This document shows positions 12,401 through 24,000 of a DNA stretch of 64,000 bases, piece by piece. The notes beneath the pieces were generated by a model. The model searched no databases, was not told the DNA's origin, and worked only from the letters and a program-made list of their open reading frames with translations. The DNA is taken from positions 1,860,001 to 1,924,000 of the forward strand of contig JADLSH010000184.1 in NCBI GenBank assembly GCA_016169945.1. The letters run 5' to 3'. Made by a program: the position numbers and the translations under genes. Each line of letters opens with the position of its first letter. Position 1 is the stretch's first letter. The stretch comes from Trachythela sp. YZ-2020. Its lineage: Eukaryota > Cnidaria > Anthozoa > Malacalcyonacea > Clavulariidae.

Positions 12401-15400
12401 ATTATATTTGAACATTTAAATATATATTGCCTGGAGTTTATTAAATTTATAAAAAAAAATTTCTTAATTTCATTTCATATTAATAAAGGAACAAAACAAT
12501 TAAAAGTCATGAATGATGAATCATGAGTGAGATTTTAAGTTACAAATACAATATTCTAACTAAGTCTAACGCTAAACTACTTTTAAGAGCTATACTAAGA
12601 AGTTTAAAAAGTTGTTTAAAAAACCCCCAAGAAGATTAAAAGTTGTTTAAAAAATTCCTGCTGCGTTCACATTTAAGCTAAAGTCATCGAACATTTCAGT
12701 CATGCCTATTTTCTTAAAAGGCACTCGTGAGCCTCTCACGCGCATAAACTGAGTTCGTACCCAGGCTATTACAATTATAGCATATGGCTCTCCGTTCTTT
12801 CGTGCTAATTGCCGGTCAAAAACGCATTTCTCCACCATTTGGAGTTGAGTACAAAGCTATATATAGTCTGCCTATATTGTCGTATTGAAATTACTCTCAT
12901 TTCGGTTCAAATTTAAGAATATATATTGATAATCAATAAGCAATTTCTGCCCTTTGGCACCATTATATATACTACACTGGTCAAGGCATAATATATTAAC
13001 AAAGCAAGCTGTTTTCGGAAGTCATAAGCAAAATAATATAATCGGTATATTATTTTTACAAAATGCTAAATCATTTTCGGAAATCTAAAGACGTATAGAC
13101 ATTCCGGGAAAATTATTTTCGAAGAATAGATGAAAATATTTCCACAAATTTGAAAGGAAATCCTCTGTATTTCCGAAATAGATATTGCTTTAAGCGTGGC
13201 CAGCTGAATTGCTATATTTCGTCTTCAATTCCGCATTCACCACATCACAAGATCGCTTGACATTGACATTGTCATTGACATTGTCTTTGACATTGTCTTT
13301 GGAAAAAATGTTTTCGGAACTGCTTTGTCACAACAATTCAATCTATGACGTCAAAAACCAACCGACTATTTTAAAACAAAGACCCTTTTTGGTTCAGTGT
13401 CTCTACAATTATGCAGAAGAAAACCAGAACTAAACTAACTTTAAACTATTTATATATACTATAGATAACTCTATCAGTTTTAAACATGCACTTATAACAT
13501 CCCTCGCATGGCCGTACATACTATATATATATATACTAAACTTAAAAAACTCATTAATAATTCATGAGGAAAATTCAAAAGAAATGAATGTTTAATAAAT
13601 GTTTGTAAATCGGATAAAGGTTTGTCCTGATTTACATAAAGTTCAGCTTTGATTTTCTCGGCTTAGACAATGTTTATTTTTAAAATTACTTCGCCAATGA
13701 ACTCATAAGATGGGTCGTTGTTTAAGTTCGATAAAACATTCGCATCCGATCTTTATCTGATATACAAACGCTCGCCTTCGGCTCGAGTTTCTATATGATC
13801 AGATAAAGATCGACTGCTCGATGTTTTATCTATAACTTAACGAATTTTATATGCTGAATAGCGTTATAGGTTGCGTCTAAACTGTTGCCCCTATAGTGTT
13901 ATGCCTAGTAAGTGCATGGGGGTGTGCTAATCATCCGCTTACTTGCAGCTGAGAGCTGAGCTGAATTACGAAGGACGCCGCTCGACTTGATCGAGTCGAA
14001 GGCTTATTAAAGGCGCCACTGGCCGCCACCGTGTGACTCATTGGTCTGATCAGGGAGCACAGCTACGATGGACGGGTTAGTTTGGGGCTTATCGGTAGAG
14101 CTTTGCACGACTTTCGGTAGAGCGTTGACTGACTCTTGTCACATAGTCACAAGTGTTATGAGCGAGTCCGCAGCGAGAGTCCTGAAAGGCGCTTGTTGCT
14201 CTGACGACTGCGCCATCGAAGCCCCATATATAAAGGTCCACTTAAATAAGAGCCGTCCCTTATTTGTCCTGTGTAACTACAGGAAGAAACCTACACAAAA
14301 CTAAACTTCTATTAAGACTGGTTTCATTCCTATTCCGTGGGTTTTGCTTTTCAATGACGATGTATTTTATTATAAAGCTACTTCTTTTTTCTCTTTGTCT
14401 TACCCAACTGTTATGCAACAAGGTATATGCTTCTTTTCAAGTTGATGGAATGTTATTGTATTGTACATATATCACTTTTGTGCAAAATGTTTTATCGTTT
14501 AAAAATAACTTTCAAGTCCAATAAGTGGCGACAACTCTTTCTATCTTTCAGCGACCACATCTTTTGAACTCTGTTTTCCAAAGAGTGCCTTTCTCATAAT
14601 AATATTGTGTTGTTTACTGCATAAACATCTGATACTCTCGATGTCTCTCATTTCGTGGACATGCTAACCTTTTTGAGAACAAGGAGGTCTCTGGCACTTA
14701 AATTAATGGTGTAAATTCAAACTTCTGAAAACCAGTGTTCTGAACATCTTATGTCACTGATCACGGGAGCCTGGCTAGCTCACGATTTGTATATACAACA
14801 TGTTTCAACTGTATGGAATGTATGTTGCGAATTGAACTGAATTTAAATAGTGCATGCAGATACTTACCATAGCCGCTTGTGTATTTTTTCCATTTATTTA
14901 TTTTATCATTTTATACATGAATTCATCCATATATACATACATTGAAAACAATATTTTCAGTTTCAATAAGACAGTGACAAAAAGCAAAATATTGCTTGTA
15001 TGGTGTAGATCCCTTTTACGGTTCAGTATATCCTTTCATCCGAATGCAACTGGCATTAAATTTATTGCCAGTGAACTCCAAAGGGGCATAACTTTGTTTC
15101 AATCTACTGGATTATTCCATATTGGCCCAGACTTATACTTCAGAAGGAAAACTATATCAAACTAACTTTATTTATACTGGATAGCTCTATCAGTTCTAAA
15201 CTGTTCTCCCTAGAGATCCAGTAAGGATCATCTCTTATTGGTCCAGTGTTACTACAGGAGGAAACCTAAACTAAACTAACATTATTTACACTATAGATAG
15301 CTCTGTCAGTTCTAAACTGTTCTCCCTAGAGGTCCTGTAAGGCCAATCCCTTACTGCTCCAGTGTTACCACAGGAGGAAACCTAAATTAAACTGACTATA

Positions 15401-16850
15401 TTTATATTGGGTAGTTCTATCAGTTCTAAACTGTTCTCCCTAGATGTCTATAATAGGGGCAATCCCTTATTGATCCAGTGTTACTACAGGAGGAAACCTA
15501 AACCTAAAGTAAAATTTCATAAATTACTTAATTTAATGAGTTTGAGAATGTAATTAAAATAATTACGGGCTTCAAGGGAAATAGCAATGAAAATTAAGTT
15601 TGTCCCATTTGGAAGAGATGTTCAATATATCGCAAAACCGACATTTTTTCTGTATCGTTGTTGGTATAAAGAATATTCCACTTCATATTATCAAAAATAA
15701 TTGTGCATTCCGCCATCTTGGATATGCATATCCATCTTTGGATATGCGTGACGTCACAACAGATATTATTTTTGTGCTCGTCTATTTTTAATTGAAACAC
15801 CAGCTATGTAGAAGCTTTCCACTGATATTTAGGTTTTACTAGTTTTATAACGTCTATCCCTGTTGTGACGTCATTTAATTAGATCGAATTATAAAACAAG
15901 ATGGCGGATAACAGGATGCAGAGTATGTAAAAAAGTCTTAGTAGTCATTCTCAACGTTCTTCTAAATTCGACAAACAAAATTTTTGTTGCCATTTTTCTT
16001 TAAATTAATATCGTATTTTCTCTACTTATTAGATCACGACAAAAGCTGGAATCGCATTCACCAGGAATTCAAACTAAAGTTCAAAACAAGATTCAGTTCT
16101 CAGGAAGACATCGTGCAGGGCGGAGAGTTAAAGATTTTCAAACGACTGCCAAGAAACCGCAGTATGGCTCACGGCAAGTGCTCTGTTAGTGTTTATCTCA
16201 TTATGCCCGAGGCAAACAAGACACAACTTATCGATAAACGGGATGTACACGCGTGGGAACCGGGCTGGCAGACCTTCAATGTAACCGCTGCCATCAAACT
16301 GTGGGCTTTGTTTCCGCTGGCCAATCACGGGCTCCGGGTGGTTGTTCATCACGATCACGAGGAGTTGAGCCCGCACTTATTCGGAATCGTGGGCGCACGC
16401 GGGAATTTGGGGAAACGGCCGTACCTCGTGGGCTTCGTGACGACCACGCGTGTTTTTCCCACGTTCACGCCCGAGTTCGTGGCCCCCTCGCGCGAGCGTC
16501 GCGCGGCGCGGGGAAAATGGAAATCGGCGAATAATGTGGCAAACAATTGCAAACTAAAGAAATTTTTTGTCAACTTTAAAGAAATTGGTTTGCATTACAC
16601 TATAATCGCACCGAAGGGCTACGATATGTCCTTCTGTCAAGGGATATGTGTTTATCCTTTTGATTCAATTGAAACGACCAGTCACGCAGTATTGCAAAGC
16701 TTGTATCATTTATATGATGACTCGTTCCCAGAGCCCTGTTGTGTTCCCGGCGGTCTGAAATCGGAAAGCTTGCTGTTTTTCGACGACGACCGCAACATTA
16801 TTTTAAAACAGCATCCTAACATGATCGCTACATCGTGTGTATGTAACTAG
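6493..16850 (+). CDS. BMP/TGF-beta family ligand precursor, divergent; two exons
   Basis: Secreted growth-factor precursor of 396 aa from exons 6493-6865 and 16033-16850. The intron is phase 1 (donor GTAAGC, acceptor TTATTAG); the split codon reads Asp. Residues 1-20 form a hydrophobic signal peptide, then comes a prodomain with N-x-S/T sites. A furin-type site RERR (about 278-281) releases a mature part of about 115 aa. Residues 297-396 hold the cystine-knot domain with seven cysteines in BMP order: C, CxxxC, CC, CxC, ending CVCN. It is expected to dimerise and bind type I/II serine-kinase receptors. Compared with the BMP5-8-like gene facing it, it lacks the NAT glycosylation site before the NHA-type motif (ETTSHAVLQ instead) and has HYTIIAPKGY where BMPs have WxxWIIAPxGY. 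Family membership is clear; the subfamily is not. Start: first ATG, directly before the signal peptide. Confidence 0.88.
7383..7577 (+). repeat. Minisatellite, GTTGAGCAGAGATTTCGTCTC unit
   Basis: About nine copies of a roughly 20-bp unit (GAGCAGAGATTTCGTCTCGT), some with small insertions, in the BMP intron 700 bp after exon 1. Confidence 0.85.
8124..8417. mobile_element. MITE with ATATATCACACACGAG ends
   Basis: The left arm GAGAAGGAGTTTATTATAGT, then GATTTGAAACACC, faces GGTGTTTTTAAATCGTCACT and ATAATAAACGACTTCGAGTG. A close copy lies at 49199-49400. A minus-strand open frame across it is chance. Confidence 0.65.
9000..9112. repeat. AAGTCGCGACTTA palindromic repeats
   Basis: TAAGTCGCGACTTA occurs twice (about 9018 and 9092) with GACGCGTCTTATA palindromes between, forming a small self-complementary element. 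Confidence 0.5.
9239..9935. mobile_element. Long foldback element, ~240-bp arms
   Basis: The left end TATAGTGAGTTTTCACTTGT is matched by ACATGTGAAACACTCTATA-like sequence at the right. Arms pair through TTTTGCTGACGTCAGCATTA / AATGCTGACATCAGCAATAA and AAATGCTTGGTTGAGGTTAA / TTAACCTTAACCAAGCATTT. The loop is about 190 bp. No transposase. Confidence 0.75.
11729..11752. repeat. AT dinucleotide repeat
   Basis: A run of alternating TA of about 22 bp followed by CATGTATA, in the BMP intron. Confidence 0.8.
11852..12160 (+). mobile_element. tRNA-derived SINE, head damaged
   Basis: Begins at the B box (GTGGGTTCGATTCTCGCT) and keeps the whole tail to AGCTGCAAGTAAGGATGATT. The A-box half is replaced by unrelated sequence. 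It lies in the long intron of the + strand BMP gene. Confidence 0.82.
13255..13305 (+). repeat. CATTGA/CATTGTC tandem repeat
   Basis: TTGACATTGACATTGTCATT and related 6-12-bp units are repeated over about 50 bp. Confidence 0.7.
13724..13845. repeat. Inverted-repeat element, GATAAAACAT ends
   Basis: AAGTTCGATAAAACATTCG and GATCTTTATCTGAT face ATCAGATAAAGATCG and CGATGTTTTATCTATAACTT across a GCTCGCCTTCGGCTCGAG centre. Confidence 0.6.
13913..14226 (-). mobile_element. tRNA-derived SINE
   Basis: The minus-strand head starts near GGGGCTTCGATGGCGCAGTC. The B box is partly lost (GAGAGTCCTGAAAGGC on + where other copies read GAGAATCGAACC), and part of the tail is rearranged. Third member of the family, in the same BMP intron. 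Confidence 0.78.
15125..15510 (+). repeat. Tandem ~115-bp units
   Basis: AGTTCTAAACTGTTCTCCCT starts at 15192, 15308 and 15422, each followed by CTTATTGGTCCAGTGTTACT-like text and ACAGGAGGAAACCTAAACTA. Single diverged pieces lie at about 225, 3215, 14270, 50380 and 60255, so the unit is a dispersed repeat that became tandem here. Confidence 0.75.
15573..16001. mobile_element. Copy of the TTAA-type MITE abutting BMP exon 2
   Basis: Left AAGGGAAATAGCAATGAAAA and right GTTGCCATTTTTCTTTAAA correspond to the 4990-5509 element, as do GCCATCTTGGATATGCATAT and ACAAGATGGCGGATAAC. The right end lies about 30 bp before the splice acceptor at 16031-16032. Confidence 0.65.
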
Positions 16851-16986
16851 GAGAGATGGCGCACTTGTTGGACGGGATCTGCCTCGAATTGACAAAAACA
16901 GCTGCGCCTCAAATTAAAACTGGAATTAAAAATGAATTGAATCTCTATTGTGTTAGAAAGGAAGCCCGATGTCAGCCATTACTTAA

Positions 16987-17749
16987 GGCCATGTTACACG
17001 GGGCAATTTTTGCTGCAACTTGCAACGCAGCTTCTGCCACAGGGTCCTGTTATGTAAAATTAACGTATTCATGTAGCCTAGTTCCTGGCCTTTACGGGCG
17101 AACTGATACGCACTAGAAGGCCTAGCACATTTCGCAAGTCCTTAACGCGTGATTTCAGGATGGCATCAGCGAAAATGAAATATCAATGAAAGCGGATTCA
17201 TTTATATTGTATAAGTTATAGTTTAGGTGTATTTGACCTGTTTATATGTCTTACTCGTGAAAGGGCAAACATGGCGGGAAAATTTGCGAATTGTGCTAAG
17301 CCTTCTTGCTTCCCGCCACTCCCCAGGCTTCTCACTCCAGCACACGAAGCATTCTGTGAAGGCCGGGAATTAGACACGTAAAAACGCACAAGTTGTAACA
17401 AACCTGCAGCAGACTTGTACCAATGCTGTTTCAACAACTTGTTATCAGGATGTGTTCACACTGCTTGTTCCCAGCATGTTAACAAGTTGTCAACGGCTTG
17501 TCGACCACTTTCAATTCTACAAGGTTGTTGACTCAACAGACTTACAAGTTGTTCCAAAAATTTGTTATCGTCCTGCAATTCAAGAACTTGTTAACAAGTT
17601 GTGAGTGACAACCTTGTAGCAACTTGATAAAATGACAACATTGTTACAACTTGTTGACAAGCTTGCTACAGATTTTTAACATAACATCGCTCTAGGTCGG
17701 AAATTGCGTTGCAAGTTGGAGGAAAAAATTGTCTCGTGTAAACATGGCC
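16987..17749. mobile_element. Composite MITE, GGCCATGTTACACGG ends, holding a CAACAAGTTG-type MITE
   Basis: The left GGCCATGTTACACGGGGCAA, then TTTTTGCTGCAACTTGCAAC, is matched in reverse complement at 17705-17749. Inside, from about 17372 (GACACGTAAAAACGCACAAG), lies a member of the CAACAAGTTG family. The outer left end starts 137 bp after the BMP stop. Confidence 0.65.
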
Positions 17750-18109
17750 CCTAGGGACCAACTTATAACCTCTCTAGCCTGTTGTGGTTGAAATTTCTTG
17801 CTTGAAATGCTTTATATATAACAATTGTGCACTTATCTGGTATTTTTAAAATTTGAAGACGTTTCAAAAAGAGATGGGGACAATTTTACTGTATATTTGG
17901 TCCCTTAGTAATGGAGGATTTCTATCGTCTAAACAATGTTTAACTGGCTTCATTTTCCTCACCAGTTAACAATAGGTTGCGCTATCCAGATTCTTTATAG
18001 ATCAGTGGTTTATACCCAATGAATCACATAAATTACAAAACAAATAACGGGAAAATGAGTACATCTTGAAAACCAAAAATATAGACTACAACAAGACGTA
18101 GATTTGGTC

Positions 18110-18212
18110 CTAGACTTGCTACAAGTCGACTCCATTGACGTGCGCGGTAAAGCCCAAACGCGCAGTTAAGCCCAATTCAACGAAAGCTCGAGTCGACTTG
18201 TAGCAAGTCTAA
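18110..18212. mobile_element. ~100-bp MITE, TAGACTTGCTACAAGTCGAC ends
   Basis: The ends are perfect reverse complements of about 20 bp. The centre is GCGGTAAAGCCCAAACGCGC. A diverged copy lies at 31398-31475 and a solo end at about 2684. Confidence 0.75.
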
Positions 18213-18304
18213 TTTGGTCCATATATTGGGTTTTTAAGGTTTTCTAATTTTTCGGTTTTTCTTTTGTACTTTATATCCTTAAATTCTCGGCTGGTTTCTG
18301 GCTT

Positions 18305-18366
18305 TTGGATATCTCACATGCCCTAGCCTAAGCCGCAGACATAATATCATAATATACGTCTGCGGC
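18305..18366. repeat. Hairpin, AGCCTAAGCCGCAGAC arms
   Basis: AGCCTAAGCCGCAGACATAA faces ACGTCTGCGGCGCAGGCT across an AT-rich loop. Confidence 0.55.
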
Positions 18367-18375
18367 GCAGGCTAA

Positions 18376-18627
18376 AAAATCTCACATCTTGTAGAGAGCT
18401 TGTCAACAAGTTGTTGAAGTGCAGGACGATAACAAGTTGTTGAAACAAACTTGTAACAAGTCTGTTGAGTCAACAACCTTGTAGCAACTTGTCAACAAGC
18501 CGTTGACAACTTGTCAACAAGCTGGGAACAAGCAGTGCGAACACATCCTGATAACAAGTTGTTCAGATAGCATTGATACAAGTCTGCTGCAGGTTTGTTA
18601 CAACTCGTGCGTTTTTACGTGTGTACT
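18376..18627. mobile_element. CAACAAGTTG-type MITE
   Basis: The body repeats CTTGTCAACAAG, AACAAGTTGTTG and relatives in both directions. The right end is GTGCGTTTTTACGTGTGTA, the family terminus; the left starts AAAAATCTCACATCTTG. Confidence 0.75.
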
Positions 18628-19529
18628 ATTGTTCCAGGTCACTCATTAGAATTATCTTCGTAAGTGAATAACTTGTATGGATAATTCTTATACTTTATAC
18701 AGTATTTACATTTGTTGTATTCTATGCTTTCGTATGGACTGGAACAATATTACTGTAACTGGGATGTGAGTTATACAAAGTTTTGAATTGGGTAACAACG
18801 ATGTAAACAGGTGTTTGCCTATATTTTGTTTATGGATGATAATGCTCTGACGAAGCCGCTAATGGCGTATTTAAAATAGCGAGCTTTCTATCTATATAAG
18901 TTCATTCACGTATCCATAATCTATATAATCATTACATAATTACAATAATATAATCATGTACATATACATTAACTTTAATACTTTGATATATCTTGTAATA
19001 AATATTTTAATAGAACGTTAACTACCCGTCTACCCATGCTATATAACATAGAGATATAATAACAGAAGATATATTATGATATAGACAATAAATATCCCTG
19101 ATAAAATCGTAGACTTTGTGTATTGTTTATGCATGTATTTTAAAAAGTGGTCAGTGCGTTTTTCCAGAATTGACGCGGCGACGTTCTTAAGGCTCTTTTC
19201 CACTCCTCGCAAGAGCCAACTCATAAACTCGCTGCATGTACTTTCATCCAATCACACTGCTCGACAGTCTATTTTAATCAGATAAGCACTCGCAGCGAGT
19301 TTGCGATCTGGTTTTTGCGATGAGTGGAAAAGACCCTTTAAGAATAGTGAGTTAATATCGTGGCGCTTTTTGCAGAAAAGGGTGACGGTATTTTTGCTAC
19401 CCTGTAGTTTTTATGAAGTGATTTTTTATGCCTTTAATATTAAAGAGTCACCAGATTTGCAGGTCTAAATAGAATATTATAAAATGAAAACTGCTATTAT
19501 TGCAAAACTTATTATTTGATTATTGCAGA

Positions 19530-19905
19530 AGGAAACGTTCACGCGCACAGTTAAAGTGCTATACTAACCCCAAATTATTTTTTTGTATATGTAATATTTG
19601 TATCATTCTGAGAAGAAATGCAATATATCTTTATAGTAAAAATCCTCATCTTGATCAACTTTTTCACTGTCAAAGTTTCCGGATATGATGTCATTAGATG
19701 AATTTTAGCATAAAAAAACAAAGGAAAACTAATTTACAATTCATCTAATGACATCATATCCGGAAACTTTGGCGGTGAAAAAGTTGATGAAGATGAGGAT
19801 TTTTACTATAAAGATATATTGCATTTCTTCTCAGAATGATACAAATATTACACATATACAAAAATATTTTTGGGGTTAGTAGCACTTTAAAAATGACGCT
19901 CGCGC
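19530..19905. mobile_element. Near-perfect foldback between the convergent BMP genes
   Basis: Arms of about 165-175 bp (left 19530-19704, right 19738-19905) pair almost fully, for example TCCGGATATGATGTCATTAG with CTAATGACATCATATCCGGA, and ACTAACCCCAAA with its complement. The loop is about 33 bp. The outer ends carry CGCGCACAGTTAAAGTGC / GCACTTTAAAAATGACGCTC. Confidence 0.8.
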
Positions 19906-20550
19906 TGACCAGAAACAGCCTATTTTTGTTTTGCCAATCTATATTTTACTATTTTACGTCATTTATATTGCTCAATGACAACATTTATACATTGCTAAGA
20001 CAGTCGGTGGCATCTAAGCCAAGATGAACAGTCCCATAAATTGATTTGATCAGCCATGAATCACGTTACTTATTGTCCGCAGTTTGTTTGAGACAGTCCA
20101 ACAGACCTCTTCACCTCTTCAAACAAGCCATAAGTTTTACCTTTCAGCTACTTAATGACTTAACATACTCTTATAATACAGTGTTTATATCTCGTTTTAT
20201 AATAATAACTTAACTATGATGTTAATTTTAGACGGAACAGTACTCTTCATAACTATGATACTAGAGGGAAGAATAATATCCATCTTCCTAAAGTGAGAAC
20301 CAATTGGGGCAAGCAAAGATTTATGTACCAGAGAGCACAAGAGACTCCCAAACTTTAAACATTTTTAAAACTAAACTATAATGATTTTAATATTCAATTT
20401 CACATCTAGCATGACACTTATTCTATATTTTAATAATTAGGTAGTATTTTTATCGTATTTTCTAAATGTAATTAATTATAAACCATAGTCTTAACTTGTT
20501 TATGTAACAGGGCCCTACTGAAATGGCCCCCTGGATAAATATTGATAATT

Positions 20551-20579
20551 ATAATAATAATAATAATAATAATAATAAC
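20551..20579. repeat. ATA trinucleotide repeat
   Basis: About nine ATA units. Nearby (20700-20880) are TGTAACAATG-like inverted words with no clear borders. Confidence 0.8.
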
Positions 20580-21042
20580 CTACAACTGGTATAAGTAAGT
20601 GTGAAAAGATATCTGCCAAATAGATTTCAATGTTTTTGCGCATATAGACATCAGACAGTTCAGTAAATGCGGATATACATGTATATGTATTCTAAGTTAC
20701 AATTATATAAACATTGTACCAATATAATTGCAACGTATTGTTACAGATTATAACAACATTGTTACAACACGATATATTATTGTTACATTTTGTAACTTAT
20801 TTTTCTTATTTGTTGCTTTAGATAACTATTCATTAGACTTGCTTCAAAATCTTGTTTTTAAACCCTCTAGCAACTTGTTAAAGTAATATAGTCTTATAAT
20901 ACAGTGTTTTAAACGTAGACACGTAGTTACCTCGATTCCCCACTCTAATTTCCTAAATAGACATCAGACAGTTCGGTCAATGCGAATATACATGTATGTT
21001 TTACAAGAAGTTGTTGGTTTTCAAGTTCAAGTAATACTTGAT

Positions 21043-24000
21043 TTAATGACAGCCACAGGACTTCACAACCATATCCTGAAATTTCTTCAAAACGACATTC
21101 TTATTATCATCGTAGTAGAGAACCGAGATCGCGTTCAGCTTGGTCGGCGCGCAGCAAGGAGCTGGGGCCGAGTGAGGGTTAAGGAGGTTCACCAACGTTT
21201 GAACGATTGCGTGATTGGTCGCATTGCGTGACGTGTACATCGCGTAATTGCATTCACCGGCACAATACCACGACTCGTAACCGTCCGGGGCGATTATCCA
21301 ATTTTGCCAACTGAGATCGGAAAAATCTACGTAAAGATGTCGCTTTTTGCATTCGGTCGAAGATGCCGTATTGCCGTATTTCAGATTTCCTGGGTTAAAC
21401 AGCGAACGTCTTCTTCTGGTACTGGAAGCGTGGACTACCACGCCTTTTTCTGTCGGGTCGCCTTTAAAGAAACTCACGATAAACGGACGTTGTCCATATG
21501 GACCTTTGAAACCAACAAAACCTAATTTAGTCGGGTCTACCGGGATCGGGAATTTTCTGAGAAAAGAGACCGATAATTCCAACCCGTTGTTATTAGCCGG
21601 GGATATTATCCACATATCAACCGTCTTCGTGACGTCGAAGATCTCCCAACCGGTTTTCCAACCCTGTATAACTCGTTTAGCCAGTGTGATGCCAAGTTTG
21701 GTCGGGTTTCCTGGAATCGTTATTGCTGATAGTTCGACCAGGAACGAAGCGTTGACCATCCAAGGGTACTTAGGGGTATTTTTGTATATGTGAAACTCAG
21801 CCGCTTCGACACTCTCACCAGATTGAATCTTGGCTGTAAAGTTGAATTTGAACTTCATGCGGAAATTGGAGTGCGTCGCTTTGTCTGGCGCTGAAATTAA
21901 ACAAAAAACCAAGTAAGGCATGCGTAGAATTAATCTAAAATTTGGGCGTCACGCTCGTACACACGCAAAATTCAACAAGATGTGTTCGCAACAGGCTTGT
22001 AGCAAGCTTGTCAACAAAGTTGTAACAATGTTGTAATTTCATCAAGTTGCTACAAGGTTGTCACTCGCAACTTGTTAACAAATTGTTGAGTTACAAGACG
22101 ATAACAAAAGTTGTTGGAACAACTTGTAACAAGTCTGTTGAGTCAACAACCTTGTAGCAACTTGTCAACAAGCTGGGAACAAGCAGTGCGAACACATCCT
22201 GACAACAAGTTGTTGAAACAGCATTGGTACAAGTCTGCTGCGGGTTTATCATAAGTTGTACGTTTTTACTTGTGTAGAGCTGAACGTTCAAGGATTTTTG
22301 TAGATGGGAATTTCGAGCGAAAATTATGATTTAATGAGATTTGGCAACTATCTATACAATGTAGCGCCCAGGGAATTCGCCACAGTTTCCCCATTTAATT
22401 ACGGCGATCCCATACATAAGAATTTCAATTAAACAATCGAAACCAAACTAAATATATATGATTAACCTACAATCGACATAACAGAGAATTAACAACAACT
22501 TAAAACTCCATTAAGGGACTGGCCCTTTTACATTTAACACACACAGATTTCCACGTGCGCGGATCGTCACAGTTATAAATATTCGATAACGCGTTTCTAT
22601 ATAATATACTACTTTATAGTCCAGATTTGAAAGTTTGCAAACCAAATTGAATGTCTCTATTACGAAGCCGAAGGTCACTACTTAAAACGTTCCACGTTTT
22701 ACACACTTTAATAAATTAAGAAGTCTGATATGTAACTGTTTTTTAGCGAAGGGTATTACAAATTTAATTTAAATTGTTTGTTTGTTTCACATATATACAT
22801 ATTCCAGTGCAGCGCTCTGACCACTGCGCTACAGTCTACAGAGTCCAGTTGTCAAGAGCGAACAACATGGCCTATAGTTGCATTTTTCGCAACTGCTCTT
22901 GGTTAGGTCTAAAATATGTATATAATTTTCGCTCGACTAAACTTCCATCTATAAAATCCCTTCAACGTTGTGTACAATAAAGCCCCCCCCCTCAAGTTGC
23001 CCTCTCTCATAAGTTTGTCTGGAGTGTGTCATAAAGCAAGGCAGCTTGCTGTCACAAGAAATTTGCAATTAAAGTTAAATTTGCAATTGCAATATCAGTA
23101 TAGTTCAAAAGTTGAGCAGGAAAACATTAAGAAAAGATTCTAGGATACGTTAAAAGCCACAAAATTGTAGCCTGAGACAGACGATTTTCGTTATTCGTCT
23201 GTCTCAGGCTACAAAATTGCAGCCTATGTAAGGAATTTTGAATGTGAAAAGAACGTGACACAATGAGCCACCTGTGTATAAATGATAAGACCAACGGAAT
23301 GATATGACAAGTTTCTCAGAGATAAATATCATTCCTTATCTTAGAATTAATTAAAAATGGATGAAACCAATTCGACCAGGATGCCACCCACCATTTGTAG
23401 CAATTCACGATCACGCCGATGTCAGTTCAAAATAAAAACTGCTCGAAGTACTCAAGTACTTGGACAGTCCGATGACTTAAGTAGGATGTTACATGCAGGG
23501 AAGGAACCGTTCCTTTTTATCTGGGAGGGGGGCTGGTGATGAAATCAGGGGGTGGATCATAGCCTTAAAAGGATGGACCACGCGAAAATATATTGGCGAA
23601 AGGGTAGAGGGCACGCACAAAATGATACAATGTTTTGTTGTTCTGTTGTAAGAATGTCACCCTGAAAGCGCGCAACTATTAAAATTCAAAATTTTCCGGG
23701 GGACTCTTCTACCTATGCAAAACCCAATAGAGTGACTAATCAATTCTCTCAGCCTTACACATGCTGCTTAAATATATCCTGACATATCGTGAGCAAGATA
23801 TTTACAACATATAGATTTTCAGCATCTGCCTGTCTCCATATATATGCATATAGTTTTGTTAGGAGATTTTTAGGAAGAGAACCATTTAGATAAATTATGC
23901 AATGCCTATTTAAAATTACATATAGAAACTCTATCAGTTTGTTTCTATATGTTGTAAACCACTGTTTTGTAAGCATGTTTTTCAATCATTCTTAATATTA

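Noticed and set aside
14068..14524. Open frames at 14.1-14.5 kb
   Set aside because: They run through a SINE and the AGGAAGAAACCTACACAAAA dispersed repeat.
16128..16573. Open frames overlapping BMP exon 2 in other frames
   Set aside because: Shadows of the GC-rich coding region; the BMP frame has motifs and consistent splicing.
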